Shown here: positions 49,088 to 57,162 of the stretch, piece by piece | Position numbering within the stretch: position 1 is the stretch's first letter | How the letters are laid out: each line of letters starts with the position of its first letter | Origin: Proteiniclasticum aestuarii | GTDB lineage: Bacteria > Bacillota > Clostridia > Clostridiales > Clostridiaceae | Assembly: GCF_017368455.1 (NCBI RefSeq) | Contig: NZ_JAFNJU010000007.1 | Coordinates: 124,001 to 188,000, forward strand | Direction: 5' to 3' | DNA: 64,000 nt | Program-made: the position numbers and the translations under genes | Notes under the pieces: model-generated | What the model was told of the DNA's origin: nothing | The model's input: only the letters and a program-made list of their open reading frames with translations | Database searches by the model: none

Positions 49088-49980
49088 ATTTATGGATTGG
49101 TGCAGGGGTTGCCCTGATCACCCCTTTTAAAAACGGAGAGATTGATTACGTGTCATTGAAGAATCTTATAGAGTGGCAGATTCAGGAAGGCACAGATGCA
49201 CTTGTCATGGCCGGTACCACAGGAGAGTCTGCCACCCTGTCTAAAGAAGAGAAACTGGCTCTTTTCCGCTTCACCGTGGATCTGGTCAAGGGCCGCGTAC
49301 CGGTCATCGCCGGCACAGGGTCAAACTCCACCAGCGACAGCATTTCTCTTTCCAGGGAGGCGGAGAAGCTCGGTGTGGACGGTCTTCTTCTGGTGACACC
49401 GTACTATAACAAGCCCAGTCAGAGAGGGCTCTATGCCCACTATAAGGCTGTGGCTGATGCGGTGAAGCTTCCCATCATACTCTATAATGTCCCCGGCAGA
49501 ACCTCTGTGGATCTTCTGCCTGAGACCGTGGTGAAGCTGTCTGAGATCGAAAACATCGTCGGTCTCAAGGAGGCTTCCGGTGAACCAGATCGAGCTGAAA
49601 CCATTCTGAAAGAGGTGAAGGAGAACTTCAGAGTCTATTCCGGAAACGACAATGAGATCTGTGCGTTCATGGAAAGAGGAGCCCATGGGGTCATCTCCGT
49701 CTTATCCAATGTGGTGCCGAAAGCCGTCCATGAGATGGTCTATGACTATGTGGAAGGAAGGATAGAAAAATCTCTTGGCAGTCAGAGTAACTATGAAGAG
49801 CTGACATCCGCACTCTTCATGGATACCAACCCGGTTCCGGCCAAAGAAGCGCTGAATCTCATGGGGTATGAGGCGGGAGAACTGAGGCTTCCCCTTGTGG
49901 CACTGGAAGAGCGGAGCAGAGAGAAGCTGCTGAGTGTGCTCAGCGCCTACGGTCTCCTGGAAGGAGGAGAAGGCAGATGA
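49084..49980 (+). CDS. dapA: 4-hydroxy-tetrahydrodipicolinate synthase
   Basis: This 298-residue aldolase condenses pyruvate with aspartate semialdehyde. It begins GAGVALITPF, has A-G-T-T-G-E-S-A-T-L near 41, the Tyr in L-Y-N-V-P-G-R-T near 137 and the Schiff-base Lys in GLKEASG near 165. GGAGG lies upstream and the ATG overlaps the asd stop (ATGA). It in turn overlaps dapB by 4 nt. Confidence 0.95.
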   Translation: MNLWIGAGVALITPFKNGEIDYVSLKNLIEWQIQEGTDALVMAGTTGESATLSKEEKLALFRFTVDLVKGRVPVIAGTGSNSTSDSISLSREAEKLGVDGLLLVTPYYNKPSQRGLYAHYKAVADAVKLPIILYNVPGRTSVDLLPETVVKLSEIENIVGLKEASGEPDRAETILKEVKENFRVYSGNDNEICAFMERGAHGVISVLSNVVPKAVHEMVYDYVEGRIEKSLGSQSNYEELTSALFMDTNPVPAKEALNLMGYEAGELRLPLVALEERSREKLLSVLSAYGLLEGGEGR

Positions 49981-50696
49981 AGGTGATACTATTCGGGGCC
50001 GGAGGACAGATGGGCAGAGCCATTTCCGCTCTCTATGCGGAAGAGCATCCTGACGTGGAAGTGGTATCCGTGGACAAGGAAGAGAGCGCTTACGTGTCGT
50101 CCATGGGCGGCGCAGATGTGGCCATTGATTTTTCCGGTAAAGAGGCCATCGGGAGCATTCTTGCCTACTGCACGGAAAATCAGGTGCCTCTTGTCATCGG
50201 CACCACTGGTCATGATGAGAAGGACCTTCAGGCAATCGAAGAAGCGGCAAGGCTCATTCCCATCATGAAAAGCGGAAACTACAGTCTGGGGGTCTGTGTA
50301 CTGAAACACCTGGTCAGAGAAGCATCAAGACTTCTGGGAGAGGATGCGGATGTGGAGATCATCGAGAAGCATCATAGCCGAAAAAAGGATGCGCCCAGCG
50401 GAACAGCGCTTCTTCTGGCCGATGCGGTGGAGGAAGGAGGAGCCTCCCATAAGCGGGTCTACGGACGAGAAGGATTCTCTCCGCGAAAGAAAGGCGATCT
50501 GGGCATCCATGCAGTGCGAGGGGGGAGCATCGTGGGAGAACATACCGTGCTCTTTGCCCTGGAGGCAGAAAGTCTGGAGCTCATCCACAGGGGAGAATCC
50601 AGGATGCTCTTTGCCAGAGGAGCCGTGAAAGCTACGCAGTTCATAGGAAAACAGAAACCGGGTCTGTACGACATGGACCATATGATGAAAGGATGA
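49977..50696 (+). CDS. dapB: 4-hydroxy-tetrahydrodipicolinate reductase
   Basis: This 239-residue enzyme uses NAD(P)H to form tetrahydrodipicolinate. The cofactor loop GAGGQMGRAI opens the protein, D-F-S-G-K-E-A follows near 52, and EKHHSRKKDAPSGTA near 123 holds the catalytic His and Lys. It is slightly short for the family but has all key parts. It overlaps dapA by 4 nt. Confidence 0.93.
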   Translation: MKVILFGAGGQMGRAISALYAEEHPDVEVVSVDKEESAYVSSMGGADVAIDFSGKEAIGSILAYCTENQVPLVIGTTGHDEKDLQAIEEAARLIPIMKSGNYSLGVCVLKHLVREASRLLGEDADVEIIEKHHSRKKDAPSGTALLLADAVEEGGASHKRVYGREGFSPRKKGDLGIHAVRGGSIVGEHTVLFALEAESLELIHRGESRMLFARGAVKATQFIGKQKPGLYDMDHMMKG

Positions 50697-50702
50697 TTGA
50701 AA

Positions 50703-51413
50703 ATGAGTGAAATGATGTTACAGGATGCCTATGCCATAGCGGCATTCATCAAAAATGCGGAAAAGAGCACACCAGTCAAAGTCTATGTCAATGGGGAACT
50801 TGATGTGGCGGATTTCGGGGATATGAAAGTGTTCGGAGAAGGAAACAGCCGGATTCTTTTCGGAGAAGCGAGAATGCTGGAGGAATTCCTGTCCCATAAC
50901 AGGGAGCTGATCACGGAGCTGGTGGTGGAGAACGACAGAAGAAACTCTGCCATTCCGCTACTGGATCTGACAAAGATCGATGCGAGAATCGAGCCCGGTG
51001 CCTACATCAGAGAACACGTGGTCATCGGAAAAGGGGCAGTGATCATGATGGGCGCTGTCATCAATATCGGGGCGGTCATCGGTGAGGGCACCATGGTGGA
51101 TATGAATGCTGTGGTGGGCGCCAGAGGAACCATCGGAAAGAACTGCCACATCGGCGCAGGCGCCGTGGTGGCTGGGGTTCTGGAACCCCCCTCAAAGACG
51201 CCGGTGATCATTGAAGACGGCGTCCTCATCGGAGCCAATGCGGTGATTCTTGAAGGCGTCAGAGTCGGTAAGAACGCAGTGGTGGCAGCGGGAGCCATTG
51301 TCACGGAAGATGTGCCGGAAGAAGCGGTGGTGGCAGGCTCTCCAGCCAAGGTCATCAAGTACAAGGATGAGAAGACACGGGAAAAGACCAAACTTCTGGA
51401 TGATTTGAGGTGA
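50703..51413 (+). CDS. dapH: Tetrahydrodipicolinate N-acetyltransferase
   Basis: This 236-residue enzyme acetylates the ring-opened intermediate using acetyl-CoA. The N-terminal part has [10 protein letters not shown], and residues about 85-200 form hexapeptide repeats ([LIV]-G-x4) of a left-handed beta helix, e.g. [10 protein letters not shown] and C-H-I-G-A-G-A-V-V. Length matches Bacillus DapH. ATG 50703 is preferred to a TTG at 50697 since AAAGGA is about 9 nt upstream. It shows that lysine is made by the acetylase rather than the succinylase or direct route. Confidence 0.92.
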   Translation: MSEMMLQDAYAIAAFIKNAEKSTPVKVYVNGELDVADFGDMKVFGEGNSRILFGEARMLEEFLSHNRELITELVVENDRRNSAIPLLDLTKIDARIEPGAYIREHVVIGKGAVIMMGAVINIGAVIGEGTMVDMNAVVGARGTIGKNCHIGAGAVVAGVLEPPSKTPVIIEDGVLIGANAVILEGVRVGKNAVVAAGAIVTEDVPEEAVVAGSPAKVIKYKDEKTREKTKLLDDLR

Positions 51414-51417
51414 GGAT

Positions 51418-52599
51418 ATGACGCTTCTAAGCGAAGACCAGAACTATGTACTGAATCTCTATAATAGAATTCCACTGGAGATCGCCCGCGGGGAAGGCAT
51501 GTATCTCTATGACAGGGAGGGCGTAGGATATCTTGATTTCTATTCGGGCATCGCGGTGAATACCCTGGGTCATAGACATCCTGCCATCGTAACGGCCATA
51601 AAGGAGCAGATGGACTCATATCTTCATCTCTCCAATTATTTCACCTCCCCTTCTCAGGTGTCCCTGGCAAAGAAGCTGGTGGAAAACAGCTTTGCCGATA
51701 AGGTGTATTTTGCCAATTCCGGTGCGGAAGCCAATGAAGCCATGCTGAAACTTGCTCGCAGATACGGGCAGAACTTTCATGAAGACAAAACCAGGTTCGT
51801 GTCTGTGGACAGAGGCTTTCACGGTCGAACCATGGGCAGCATGAGTGTCACGGGGAACGGAAAATACAAGGACCAGTTCGGGAAATCCCTTCAGGACGTG
51901 GTGCATATCCCGCTGAATGATGTGGATGCTTTAAGAGAAGCTGTGGATGAAAACACCTGCGGCATCATTTTTGAAGTCATCCAGGGAGAAGGGGGGCTTC
52001 GGCAGGTGAGTGAAAAATTCATCGCGGCCATGAGAGAAGAGGCGGAAAAGCATCATGCGCTGATTCTGGTGGACGAGGTGCAGACGGGTCTCATGAGGAC
52101 GGGGCATCTCTTCGCCCATGAAGCCTATGAGCTGACCCCTGACGCCATGACCCTTGCCAAAGGGCTTGGCGGAGGACTGCCCATCGGCGCCATGCTGGTT
52201 CATGAAAGTGTGAAGGATGTGCTGAAACCGGGAGACCATGGATCCACTTTCGGTGGCAATCCCGTGGCCTGCGCCGCGGGGGATGCGATGCTGTCGGTGC
52301 TTCTTGAAGAAGGATTCCAGCAGGAACTGCAGGAGAAGAGCAGATACCTTCGGGAGGGGCTGGAGGTGCTCATGGACAGGCATCCTCTGGTCATCCGGGA
52401 GATCCGCGGTGAAGGCCTCATGCTGGGTCTGGTGGCAGGCGAGCATGCGGAAAGAGTGAAAGAAAGAGCACTGGAGCATCAGCTCCTGCTGAATGTCACT
52501 GGCGGTGAAGTGGTGAGGCTGCTTCCGGCACTGATCATAAGCAGGGAGGAAATCGATCTTTTTCTGAAGATCATGGACGATGTCCTAAGTGGCATATAA
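51418..52599 (+). CDS. Class III aminotransferase, probable N-acetyl-LL-diaminopimelate aminotransferase (ArgD-like)
   Basis: This 393-residue PLP enzyme is of the acetylornithine aminotransferase type, with F-A-N-S-G-A-E-A-N-E-A near 102, LILVDEVQTGLMRTG near 217 and the PLP Lys in TLAKGLGGGLPIGA near 247. Position between dapH and the deacetylase indicates that it makes N-acetyl-LL-diaminopimelate. In Bacillus subtilis this step is done by the class I enzyme PatA, so a class III enzyme is used here. It could also work in arginine synthesis. It starts 4 nt after dapH. Confidence 0.88.
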   Translation: MTLLSEDQNYVLNLYNRIPLEIARGEGMYLYDREGVGYLDFYSGIAVNTLGHRHPAIVTAIKEQMDSYLHLSNYFTSPSQVSLAKKLVENSFADKVYFANSGAEANEAMLKLARRYGQNFHEDKTRFVSVDRGFHGRTMGSMSVTGNGKYKDQFGKSLQDVVHIPLNDVDALREAVDENTCGIIFEVIQGEGGLRQVSEKFIAAMREEAEKHHALILVDEVQTGLMRTGHLFAHEAYELTPDAMTLAKGLGGGLPIGAMLVHESVKDVLKPGDHGSTFGGNPVACAAGDAMLSVLLEEGFQQELQEKSRYLREGLEVLMDRHPLVIREIRGEGLMLGLVAGEHAERVKERALEHQLLLNVTGGEVVRLLPALIISREEIDLFLKIMDDVLSGI

Positions 52600-52610
52600 A
52601 GGAGAGAACC

Positions 52611-53741
52611 ATGAATGTGAAAATGCTGTTTGAAGAAGTGAAAGAAATACGAAGAGATCTGCACCGGATTCCGGAGCTTTCCTTTGACCTGCCGCTGACG
52701 TCAGGCTATATAAGAGAAAAGCTTCTGTCCTATGGCTATGAGATCGTGAAAACGGCAGAGACAGGATGGATTGCAGTGCTTCAGGGAAAGGGCGAGAATG
52801 CCGTGGCGTTTCGCGCCGACATGGACGGACTGCGGGTGACGGAGAAGACTGGAAGAGACTTTTCTTCAAGGCATGAAGGCTTCATGCATGCCTGCGGACA
52901 TGACGGTCATATGGCCATGCTCCTGGGATTTGCCAGATACCTGAAGAGCATCGAGCAGCCGGATGCTTCCGTTGTCCTTCTCTTTCAGCCTGCGGAAGAA
53001 GGTCCTGGCGGAGCGAGGATTGTCATGGAAGAGGGGATTCTTCAGAAACTGAAGGTGAAGAGAATCTATGGCTTTCACCTCTATCCAGGTCTTCCCAAGG
53101 GAAAGATCGGACTGTGCAGTGGTCCGTTCATGGCCAGAAACGGAGAGTTCGACATCACCGTGCAGGGGGAAAGCAGTCATGCCGGGCAGCCCCATCTGGG
53201 AGCGGATGCTCTGGTGGCCTCGGCTCAGGTGATTCTTTCCATACAGAATATTCTCTCGAGAAATCTCGATCCGCTCGCTCCTGCTGTGATCAATGTGGGA
53301 ACGATAGAGGGGGGAACGGCAAGAAACATCGTGGCAGGCACTGCGAGAATTCAAGGTACCATCCGGGCCTTTTCCAGAGATACCTATGAGGACATCAGAA
53401 GTGCTTTGAAGAGAACGGTGGAGGGCATCGCCCTCATGAACCGGGTAACGGTGGAACTTGAAATACGGGATTTCTATCCGGAAGTGCATAACGATCCATC
53501 TCTGGTGAAGGAGATGAGGGGGTTTCTCAGGGATGAGGAAGTGGAGACCATGAAGCCCCTGATGCTGGCGGAAGACTTCTCCTTTTATCAGGAGGAGATT
53601 CCCGGGGTCTTTATGATGCTGGGGACGAGAGACGAGGCGGCAGGATACATCCATCCGCTTCATCATGAACAGTTCGATTTTGAGGAGAGCGTCCTGCTTA
53701 CAGGCATCACAATGTACAGGAGAATCCTGGAGTCCCTGTGA
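52611..53741 (+). CDS. dapL: N-acetyldiaminopimelate deacetylase (M20 amidohydrolase)
   Basis: This 376-residue metalloenzyme removes acetyl from N-acetyl-LL-diaminopimelate. It starts with R-R-D-L-H-R-I-P-E-L-S-F, has the Cys/His metal site in HACGHDGHMA near 97, Glu-Glu in FQPAEEGPGGA near 130 and a late His in YIHPLHHE near 350. These fit the M20D family, which also includes hippurate and IAA-amino acid hydrolases; the operon context fixes the role. It is the last gene, and a hairpin follows at 53799. Confidence 0.9.
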   Translation: MNVKMLFEEVKEIRRDLHRIPELSFDLPLTSGYIREKLLSYGYEIVKTAETGWIAVLQGKGENAVAFRADMDGLRVTEKTGRDFSSRHEGFMHACGHDGHMAMLLGFARYLKSIEQPDASVVLLFQPAEEGPGGARIVMEEGILQKLKVKRIYGFHLYPGLPKGKIGLCSGPFMARNGEFDITVQGESSHAGQPHLGADALVASAQVILSIQNILSRNLDPLAPAVINVGTIEGGTARNIVAGTARIQGTIRAFSRDTYEDIRSALKRTVEGIALMNRVTVELEIRDFYPEVHNDPSLVKEMRGFLRDEEVETMKPLMLAEDFSFYQEEIPGVFMMLGTRDEAAGYIHPLHHEQFDFEESVLLTGITMYRRILESL

Positions 53742-53798
53742 GCCTGAGACTGTATAGCGATGAAGTGCATGAGTCTGAAGGGAAAGATAACTTTACAA

Positions 53799-53833
53799 CG
53801 CCCTCAATATCACGATAAGTGATATTGAGGGCG
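53799..53833 (+). terminator. Hairpin at the end of the lysine operon
   Basis: CGCCCTCAATATCAC (53799-53813) pairs with its perfect 15-bp complement (53819-53833) over a 5-nt loop. No direct T-run follows, though TTATTTTATT comes 8 nt later. Confidence 0.7.
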
Positions 53834-53848
53834 CTATCCATTATTTTA

Positions 53849-53877
53849 TTGCGTATTGTGAAGTTTAGGGATATTAT
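53849..53877 (+). promoter_or_regulatory. Promoter of the heliorhodopsin gene
   Basis: TTGCGT (53849-53854) and TATTAT (53872-53877) are 17 bp apart, about 50 bp before the start codon. It gives the gene its own transcript. Confidence 0.55.
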
Positions 53878-53928
53878 GAAGACAAGAACACAATACGTGA
53901 TAGAAACAATAAAAAGGAGAAATCGGAT

Positions 53929-54720
53929 ATGAAAGAAATCACTTTGAAGAAACTGAGAAATTTCAATAAAATCATGGGTGGTCTGCACTTTGTCCAGGGA
54001 GCCATCATGCTGTTTCTGGCCACCAGTGTCATCCAGACCATCGGAGAATTCCAGCCCACCATCACCCAGAACTTCCTTCAGTTCAATGAGCAGACCATGT
54101 CACTGGAACTGGCCTCCAAGACGCTGTTTGATCTTCCTTTCGGTATACTTGTGGCGCTGTTTCTGTTCATCTCCGCCGCTGCCCATGCACTGGTCTCCAT
54201 TCCGGAAAAGATGAACCGGATCTATAATGCAGATCTTGAAAAAGGCATCAACAAATTCAGATGGTTTGAATATTCCTTAAGTTCCTCCATCATGATCGTT
54301 CTGATTTCCACACTGTTTGGAATCTACGACATTGCCTCGCTTCTTCTGATCTTCGTGGTGAACGCATCCATGAATCTCTTCGGACTGGTCATGGAGCAGC
54401 TGAATTCGAAGAGAGAAAAGGACAATCTTGACTGGGGGCCCTTCATCTGGGGTTCCATTGCAGGAATCGCACCATGGATCGCCATTCTGCTCTATATGTT
54501 CGGTACTGGCGAATTTGACAGGGTCCCATGGTTTGTATGGGCCATCATCGGAACCTATTTTGTGGCATTCAACACCTTCCCGGTAAATATGGTGCTGCAG
54601 TACAAGAAAATCGGAAAATGGAAGAATTATATCTACGGAGAAAGAATATACATCATACTGAGCCTGGTGGCGAAGTCCATCCTGGCCTGGCTGGTTCTTT
54701 TCGGAGCCATGCAGCCATAG
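53929..54720 (+). CDS. Heliorhodopsin
   Basis: This 263-residue protein has seven membrane helices and clear heliorhodopsin hallmarks. Helix 3 holds N-K-F-R-W-F-E-Y-S-L-S-S-S-I-M-I, with Glu114 as the expected Schiff-base counterion. Helix 7 holds S-L-V-A-K-S-I-L-A-W, with Lys249 as the retinal-binding residue. His20 and His86 correspond to the two conserved histidines of the family. The N-terminus lacks a signal peptide, consistent with its inverted topology. AAGGAG lies 9 nt before the ATG. It has its own promoter and terminator. No retinal or carotenoid gene is visible nearby, so the chromophore must come from elsewhere in the genome or outside. Confidence 0.93.
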   Translation: MKEITLKKLRNFNKIMGGLHFVQGAIMLFLATSVIQTIGEFQPTITQNFLQFNEQTMSLELASKTLFDLPFGILVALFLFISAAAHALVSIPEKMNRIYNADLEKGINKFRWFEYSLSSSIMIVLISTLFGIYDIASLLLIFVVNASMNLFGLVMEQLNSKREKDNLDWGPFIWGSIAGIAPWIAILLYMFGTGEFDRVPWFVWAIIGTYFVAFNTFPVNMVLQYKKIGKWKNYIYGERIYIILSLVAKSILAWLVLFGAMQP

Positions 54721-54761
54721 AAAAATCATTGCATTGCCATGACACACCCCTTAATAATCGG

Positions 54762-54804
54762 GAAGAACTGCTCTCATCCTTTACCGGATGGGAACAGTTC
54801 TTTC
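54762..54804. terminator. Terminator between heliorhodopsin and OYE genes
   Basis: GAAGAACTG (54762-54770) pairs with CAGTTCTTTC (54795-54804); CATCC and GGATG form an inner stem. It separates the converging heliorhodopsin and flavin oxidoreductase genes. Confidence 0.8.
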
Positions 54805-54809
54805 TTTGC

Positions 54810-55793
54810 TTATCGCTCTAGTTTTTCCAGGGCTCCATGGAGCCAGGTGCTGTCTTTATAGATGCTGCGGCCGATGCCGATGAGATCCGTCTGGTTCTTT
54901 TCAAGGATGGCATCCGCTGCCACCAGGTCTGTGATGCCCCCGGTCAGAAGGACCGGAATATCCACAGCCTTCTTCAGCGCTTCGGTGATTTCCCTGAAGT
55001 AGCCCTGGCTTTTTTCTGTGGGATGCACATATCCGCAGTGTCCGCCGGAAATATCCAGAAGGTCCACGCCTTCCTTTGCAAATACGCTGGAAGCGTAGAC
55101 GGAATCCTCTATGGTGGTGCCGCCCTCCTTGTAGTCACAGGCGCCTAGTCTTATAAACAGAGGGTAGTCACTGCCCACTTCTTTTCTCACAGCCCGTATG
55201 ATCTCCACATGCAGACGGATGCGGTTCGTAAGGCTTCCGCCATACGCGTCTTCTCTCTTGTTGATCAGTGGGGAGTAGAACTGGTTGAGGAGATACCCAT
55301 GGGCGGAATGGATCTCCACTCCGTCAAATCCGGCTTCCTTGCATCTTCTTGCAGCCGCTGCAAAATCCATGATAATCTCTTCAAGTCCTTCTCTTTTCAG
55401 AACATGGATGTTCTGTCCGGGAACAGCAGAAGGCCCGGCGGGTAGGAGGAAAGGATCATTGGGCTTGGCGTAAAGACCTGCATGATTGATCTGCATGACG
55501 CCAAGGGTTTCATTCTTATGGAGGAGGGTGCTCAGCTTCTTCAGCCCTTCCACCATCTCATCCGAGGCTACAGAAAGCTGATTCTTGTTGGCTCTGCCTT
55601 CCTCACTGATGAAGCTGTGCTCCACGATGACCAGGGCCAGGTCTCCATCCTTGGTCTTTTCATCATAGTAGCTTAGAATGTCCTCACTTATGGAACCATC
55701 CTCCAGTGCTTTTGCGGTGGCCATGGGCGGGAATACGATCCTGTTTTTCAGGTTCAGATTTTTTACGTTCAAAGGGCGTGTGATCTTTCTCAT
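54810..55793 (-). CDS. NADH:flavin oxidoreductase of the Old Yellow Enzyme family
   Basis: This 327-residue FMN enzyme has the OYE barrel features: N-R-I-V-F-P-P-M near 18, Q-I-N-H-A-G-L-Y-A near 101, the substrate-binding His in DGVEIHSAHGYLLNQF near 157 and phosphate-binding G-I-G-R near 307. It is the short, single-domain type, like YqjM, and lacks the iron-sulfur and second flavin domains of 2,4-dienoyl-CoA reductases. It likely reduces activated alkenes with NAD(P)H. AAAGGA lies 8 nt before the ATG. It converges on the heliorhodopsin gene; no direct link is seen. Confidence 0.88.
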   Translation of the reverse strand: MRKITRPLNVKNLNLKNRIVFPPMATAKALEDGSISEDILSYYDEKTKDGDLALVIVEHSFISEEGRANKNQLSVASDEMVEGLKKLSTLLHKNETLGVMQINHAGLYAKPNDPFLLPAGPSAVPGQNIHVLKREGLEEIIMDFAAAARRCKEAGFDGVEIHSAHGYLLNQFYSPLINKREDAYGGSLTNRIRLHVEIIRAVRKEVGSDYPLFIRLGACDYKEGGTTIEDSVYASSVFAKEGVDLLDISGGHCGYVHPTEKSQGYFREITEALKKAVDIPVLLTGGITDLVAADAILEKNQTDLIGIGRSIYKDSTWLHGALEKLER

Positions 55794-55949
55794 CGTCTCA
55801 TCCTTTCTGGGTAGAAGTTATGGCGGTTCTCTTAGAAAAAATAAATCATCATCATTACTCTCTGCCTCTGTTTCCATCTGTTTTATCCTGATACGGTAGG
55901 TTGTGCATCCCATACCAAGGAAGAGGTAAATAAAGGGCATGGATGATAT

Positions 55950-55977
55950 TACTATATGAAATAGTATATCCTATAAT
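55950..55977 (+). promoter_or_regulatory. -10 element with adjacent dyad before the AEC gene
   Basis: TACTAT (55950-55955) and ATAGTA (55961-55966) form an inverted repeat with 5-nt centre, directly before a TATAAT (55972-55977). The dyad would cover the spacer and could be an operator. Confidence 0.4.
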
Positions 55978-55994
55978 GGAGTGGGGGTGGAATT

Positions 55995-56941
55995 ATGTAT
56001 GATAATTTTATATTCAGTTTAGGCAGTGCACTGCCTATTTTTCTTGTCATGTTCATGGGATATATTCTGAAGAGAAGAAACATCGTCGATGAAGCTTTGT
56101 GCGACAGGCAAATACCATGGTATTCAATCTGGCGTTACCAATCAAGCTTTTTTCGGATGTGTCCAAGACTTCCTTTGCGGAGAGTTTCGACTGGGGTTTC
56201 ATCCTCTTTGTCGTCATCGGTACAGTGGTCAGTGTGTTCGTCGCGGCTGTTTTTGCCAGGTTTTCAGTGAAGAATCCTACGCAGAAGGCGGCATTCATTC
56301 AGGGCTCTTTCAGAGGAAACTTCCTCTATGTGGGGTATTCCCTCATGGAAAACGTCATGGGCAGTGTCGGCACGAAAGCCCCCATTGCCATCGCATTTAT
56401 TGTTCCTCTCTATAATATTCTTGCGGTGATGCTCTTCTCCTATTATGGAACAGAAGAGAAAAGCGAAGCCAATCTGAAGTCTGTTGGGATGAAGATCCTG
56501 AAGAATCCGCTGATCATTGCCATCATCATCGGATTTATCTTTTCCAGTCTCAATCTCAGTATGCCTATGGTTGTGGAGCGTACATTCTCCTACTTCAGCG
56601 TACTGGTGACACCACTGGCGCTACTGACCATTGGTGCTTCCTTCAAGTTCCAGAAGATCAGGGAAAGCTTCGGCATTTCTCTCATTGCTTCCATGCTGAA
56701 ACTGGTGATTCTGCCGCTCATCGCTGTATACTTCGCCCTTCAGCTTGGCTTCCAGGCCGAAGAGCTTCTGGTCATCTATATCATCTTCGGTGTGCCTACT
56801 GCAGCGGCATCCTACATCATGACCATTGCGCTAAAGGGAGACCATGACCTGGCCAGCGGCATCATCATGCTCACGACGCTGCTCTCCAATGTGACCATGA
56901 CTCTGTTTATTTTCGGGTTCAGGACCCTGGGGATTCTGTAG
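55995..56941 (+). pseudogene. Auxin efflux carrier (AEC)-family permease, broken by a frameshift
   Basis: The frame from 55995 gives a normal AEC N-terminus (M-Y-D-N-F-I-F-S-L-G, then V-M-F-M-G-Y-I-L-K-R-R-N-I-V-D-E-A) but then leaves the family. The rest of the protein continues in another frame from about 56099 (V-R-Q-A-N-T-M-V-F-N-L-A-L-P) to 56941. Adding one T in the GCTTTG stretch near 56094-56098 would join them as D-E-A-F-V-R-Q-A-N with no gap. So one base is missing, by mutation or by sequencing error. The remaining about 280 residues have the expected eight or so helices, ending with F-G-V-P-T-A-A-A-S. Confidence 0.8.
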
Positions 56942-56963
56942 AAGTCTGTGCCTGTCATACCAG

Positions 56964-56990
56964 CATCCTCCGTTTTCGGGGGATGTTTTC
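56964..56990 (+). terminator. Terminator after the AEC gene
   Basis: CATCCTCCG pairs with CGGGGGATG (one G-T) over a TTTT loop and is followed by TTTTC. Confidence 0.65.
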
Positions 56991-57162
56991 AGATTGAGAT
57001 GTATCATTTCATCTTACACATCAATTTACTGTTCCCAGATCTATGATATGGAGTATATTAAAATTACATATGAGAGAGGCCACGGTATCGAAGATTCATG
57101 TTTATAAAAGATGATTCTAAAGAACAGTTTGTGATATTATTAGTTAGAAAGTGGGGTGAATT

